From NCBI GenBank assembly GCA_937893785.1, contig CALCSP010000282.1, positions 1 to 8,377 on the forward strand: 8,377 nt of DNA, read 5' to 3'. Below, piece by piece: positions 6,340-8,377 of this stretch (the stretch's first letter is position 1; the number at the start of each line of letters is the position of its first letter). The position numbers and the translations under genes are program-made. The notes beneath the pieces were generated by a model that saw only the letters and a program-made list of their open reading frames with translations, was not told where the DNA came from and did not search any database. Source of the DNA: an uncultured Verrucomicrobiales bacterium (lineage in GTDB: Bacteria; Verrucomicrobiota; Verrucomicrobiia; Verrucomicrobiales; DEV007).

Positions 6340-7779
6340 ATGCCCGCTCTCTCTCCGCTCAGGATTCTACTTATCCTAATATTGCTGGTAAGTTCCGGCG
6401 CTTTTCTTGATGCCCGCCCAAACATTGTAGTGCTCGTTGCCGATGACCTTGGCTATGCGGAGCTAGGGTGCCAGGGCAATACCGATATCCCCACCCCCCA
6501 TATTGATTCAATCGCACGAAGTGGCGCACGATTTACGGATGCCTATGTCACTGCCCCCTTTTGTAGCGCGTCTCGAGCAGGTTACATGACGGGGCGCTAT
6601 CAGACGCGATTTGGATACGAATTCAACCCAACGGGAGCCCATAACGAAGACCCCGATGCCGGCCTTCCCGTCAGCGAACGCACCCTAGGCGACCAACTAA
6701 CCGATGCCGGTTACACCACAGCACTTATCGGGAAGTGGCACCTTGGGGGCACTGCAAAATATCATCCTCAAAGGCGCGGCTTTGATACCTTTTTTGGATT
6801 CCTCCACGAGGGGCGCTACTTTGTCCCCCCCCCTTACCGTGGAGTCACGACGATGCTCCGACGACGCACCTTGCCCGACGGTACTCAAAAGGGACGCTGG
6901 ACTTCAAGAGATGGTAAAACAATCTACACCGCACATATGGGATATAATGAACCTGATTATGACGCAAACAACCCTATACTGCGCTCAGGACAACCCATTG
7001 AGGAAAACCAATACCTTACCGATGCACTGACCCGGGAAGCAGTGAATTTTATAGATCATAACCACGACCGCCCCTTCTTTCTCTATCTTTCCTATAATGC
7101 CGTGCACAGTCCTCTACAGGGCGCTGACCGCTACATGGCAAAATTTGCACACATCGAGGATATTCACCGTCGTATTTTTGCAGCCATGCTAGCCAACATG
7201 GACGACTCGGTTGGGAAGGTAATGCAAAAACTCAAAGATTTATCACTTCAGAAAAACACTCTCGTTTTCTTCTTCGCCGACAACGGTGGGCCAACACGTG
7301 AACTCACATCCAGCAATGCCCCGCTCCGTGGCGAAAAAGGACAGGTTTATGAAGGCGGCTTGCGAGTTCCCTTCCTGATGAGCTGGCCTGATGTCATCCC
7401 TGCCTCAATGACATACAGCAAGCCGATCAGCACACTAGACCTGTTTCCTACAGCCTGTTCAGCTGCCGGGGCAAAGCTACCAAAAAAGAAAATGGACGGG
7501 GTAAATATCCTGCCCTTCCTCACCGAAAAAACAGACAAGGAACCCCACCAATATCTATTCTGGCGAATCGGAGATCGGCATGCCTTGCGCAAAGGAGAAT
7601 GGAAAATCCTGCGTTATCGAAACAAACCATGGAGCCTGTTTAACCTAAAAAATGATATGGGAGAAAATACCAATCTCGCAAATCAAATGCCATCACAAAC
7701 TGCTGAGCTAAGTAAGCTATGGGATAGTGAAAACGCCGAGATGATTGACCCGTCTTGGACTCCCAAAAGAAAAAAATAA
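6340..7779 (+). CDS. Secreted S1-family sulfatase, arylsulfatase-like (CSASR site)
   Basis: This is a second exported formylglycine-dependent sulfatase, 479 residues, with a signal peptide (MPALSPLRILLILILLVSSG, cleavage probably by Ala25). Active-site motifs in order are the metal ligands in VADDLGYAELGCQG (33-46), Cys75 in PFCSASRAGYMTGRYQTRFGYEFNP, Lys132/His134 in GKWHLG, His256 in YNAVHSPL, Asp314/Asn315 in FFADNGGP, and Lys333 in RGEKGQVYEGGLRVP. The signature is CxASR instead of CxPSR, within the Cys-x-Pro/Ala-x-Arg range accepted for formylglycine formation, so activity is expected. The motif set differs from the upstream sulfatase, so the two are unlikely to be recent duplicates and probably cut different sulfate esters. 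A nine-C run (6825-6833) encodes part of VPPPY at 162-166. The start at 6340 has no Shine-Dalgarno sequence, but the signal peptide follows directly. No terminator separates the two genes. Confidence 0.92.
   Translation: MPALSPLRILLILILLVSSGAFLDARPNIVVLVADDLGYAELGCQGNTDIPTPHIDSIARSGARFTDAYVTAPFCSASRAGYMTGRYQTRFGYEFNPTGAHNEDPDAGLPVSERTLGDQLTDAGYTTALIGKWHLGGTAKYHPQRRGFDTFFGFLHEGRYFVPPPYRGVTTMLRRRTLPDGTQKGRWTSRDGKTIYTAHMGYNEPDYDANNPILRSGQPIEENQYLTDALTREAVNFIDHNHDRPFFLYLSYNAVHSPLQGADRYMAKFAHIEDIHRRIFAAMLANMDDSVGKVMQKLKDLSLQKNTLVFFFADNGGPTRELTSSNAPLRGEKGQVYEGGLRVPFLMSWPDVIPASMTYSKPISTLDLFPTACSAAGAKLPKKKMDGVNILPFLTEKTDKEPHQYLFWRIGDRHALRKGEWKILRYRNKPWSLFNLKNDMGENTNLANQMPSQTAELSKLWDSENAEMIDPSWTPKRKK
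6825..6833 (+). repeat. C9 homopolymer inside the second sulfatase
   Basis: Nine consecutive C residues span codons 162-165 (gtC CCC CCC CCt) of the arylsulfatase-like gene. At its present length the gene reads through intact. Gain or loss of one C would shift the frame about a third of the way into the protein. Runs of seven C occur at 1153-1159 (channel gene) and 2894-2900 (epimerase gene), also inside coding sequence. Confidence 0.9.
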
Positions 7780-7832
7780 ATACTTCCAGTTTGGGCCAGC
7801 GGGTTTAAGCTAAGTATGAACATTCCCTCACC

Positions 7833-7846
7833 CCGGATCTATCCGG
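7833..7846. repeat. 14-bp dyad CCGGATCTATCCGG upstream of the lamin-tail gene
   Basis: Two perfect 6-bp arms (CCGGAT/ATCCGG) flank a 2-bp centre, 27 bp before the ATG at 7874 and 53 bp after the sulfatase stop. CCGGATC is also directly repeated at 7833-7839 and 7843-7849. There is no following T-run, so a terminator is unlikely. It could be a protein-binding site or chance. The rest of the 94-bp gap (7780-7873) holds nothing recognisable. Confidence 0.3.
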
Positions 7847-7873
7847 ATCACCTTGTCTTTACCCCCTTTCGCC

Positions 7874-8377
7874 ATGCCATCCTTGCAAAGGCATCTGCCC
7901 CTTTTGTCACTTTGCTTTCTGCTCTCCATATCGGTAATTTCACAGGCAGCACCACTGATTACCGAATTTATGAGCGCCAACTCCTCGGTCATCTACGATG
8001 AAGACGCGCAATCATCGGACTGGATCGAGATACACAACCCGGAATTAACTGCCATTGATCTCAATGGTTACTGCCTTACTGACGACCCTGAAGAGCCGGA
8101 TAAATGGAAGTTCCCCGAAATCACCTTGCCGGCAGGCGGTTACCTGATTGTCTTCGCATCCGATAAAAACCGTAAGGTTGGTGAACTGCACACCAATTTC
8201 CGCCTTTCCAACGAGTCAGGCGGTTATCTTGCTCTGACTGACCCTGATGGGCAAACCTTTATCTCAGGATTCACGAACTACCCTCGACAACTTGAAGATA
8301 TCTCCTATGGCCGAACGCAATCCGGCGGCAACACAACGAGTGTATTAGTACGCGAAGGAGATGCCTGCAAACTCCTC
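7874..8377 (+). CDS. Secreted lamin-tail-domain (LTD) protein, N-terminal part (runs off the right edge)
   Basis: An open frame from ATG 7874 reaches the last base, giving 168 codons without a stop. It begins MPSLQRHLPLLSLCFLLSIS and continues VISQAAPLITEFMSAN, a signal peptide with likely cleavage after SQA or SQAA. From about residue 27 to 145 it reads as an extracellular lamin tail domain: LITEFMSAN at the start, DWIEIHNP (49-56), IDLNGYCLTDD (61-71), KWKFPEITLPAGGYLIVFASDK (77-98), FRLSNESGGYLALTDPDG (109-126) and DISYGRT (142-148). Such domains open large secreted Verrucomicrobiota and Planctomycetota proteins, often with CotH-like, LamG or sorting domains farther on. None of that can be seen here and the function is unknown. 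It lies 94 bp after the sulfatase on the same strand and could belong to that transcript. The overlapping ATG frame at 7816-8001 is rejected because the signal peptide and domain are in this frame. Confidence 0.85.
   Translation, partial: MPSLQRHLPLLSLCFLLSISVISQAAPLITEFMSANSSVIYDEDAQSSDWIEIHNPELTAIDLNGYCLTDDPEEPDKWKFPEITLPAGGYLIVFASDKNRKVGELHTNFRLSNESGGYLALTDPDGQTFISGFTNYPRQLEDISYGRTQSGGNTTSVLVREGDACKLL

Noticed and set aside
6329..6340. Perfect 12-bp palindrome TTGCTGCAGCAA ending at the A of the second sulfatase's ATG
   Set aside because: It is short, overlaps the start codon, and has no T-run or second copy, so it is best treated as chance.
7816..8001. 61-codon ATG frame overlapping the start of the lamin-tail gene
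   Set aside because: Its translation has no recognisable features, while another frame from 7874 gives a signal peptide running into a lamin tail domain.
1..8377. CRISPR array, tRNA or rRNA genes, insertion sequence ends
   Set aside because: No regularly spaced repeats, cloverleaf, rRNA stretches, transposase motifs or paired terminal inverted repeats were seen on reading both strands.

Overview
This window reads as chromosomal DNA from a heterotrophic bacterium of the Planctomycetota-Verrucomicrobiota-Chlamydiota group, most likely a marine Verrucomicrobiota (inference). The reasons are a VPEP-type C-terminal sorting signal (PEP-CTERM), two exported sulfatases in tandem beside a secreted lamin-tail-domain protein, moderate GC, and few recognisable Shine-Dalgarno sequences. 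No rRNA, tRNA, CRISPR array, insertion sequence or phage gene was seen.

Layout. (1) Left edge, minus strand: the first 37 codons of a monomeric NADP-dependent isocitrate dehydrogenase, then an MscS-family mechanosensitive channel with a periplasmic N-terminal extension. (2) Plus strand, 1747-2424: a small PEP-CTERM-anchored surface protein, convergent with the next block and only 9 bp from it. (3) Minus strand, 4674-2434: a two-gene operon of a DadA-like FAD D-amino-acid (probably D-hydroxyproline) dehydrogenase followed by a 4-hydroxyproline 2-epimerase with both catalytic cysteines. (4) Plus strand, from 4807: two secreted S1-family sulfatases, the first iduronate-2-sulfatase-like with a CNPSR site and the second arylsulfatase-like with a CSASR site. 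(5) Right edge, plus strand: the start of a secreted lamin-tail-domain protein that runs off the window. It begins at 7874 and has an open frame to the last base.

How the genes may work together. The epimerase and dehydrogenase are the first two steps of bacterial trans-4-hydroxy-L-proline catabolism: trans-4-Hyp to cis-4-hydroxy-D-proline, then to pyrroline-4-hydroxy-2-carboxylate. The later deaminase and semialdehyde dehydrogenase are not in the window. The pair is transcribed divergently from the sulfatases across a 132-bp gap. Together they look like accessory scavenging functions that could act on a sulfated, hydroxyproline-containing extracellular material, such as algal hydroxyproline-rich glycoprotein or animal collagen and proteoglycan. 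That link is inferred from position only. I found no clearly new system. The most useful leads are this arrangement, a nine-C run inside the second sulfatase, and an altered first-cysteine motif in the epimerase.
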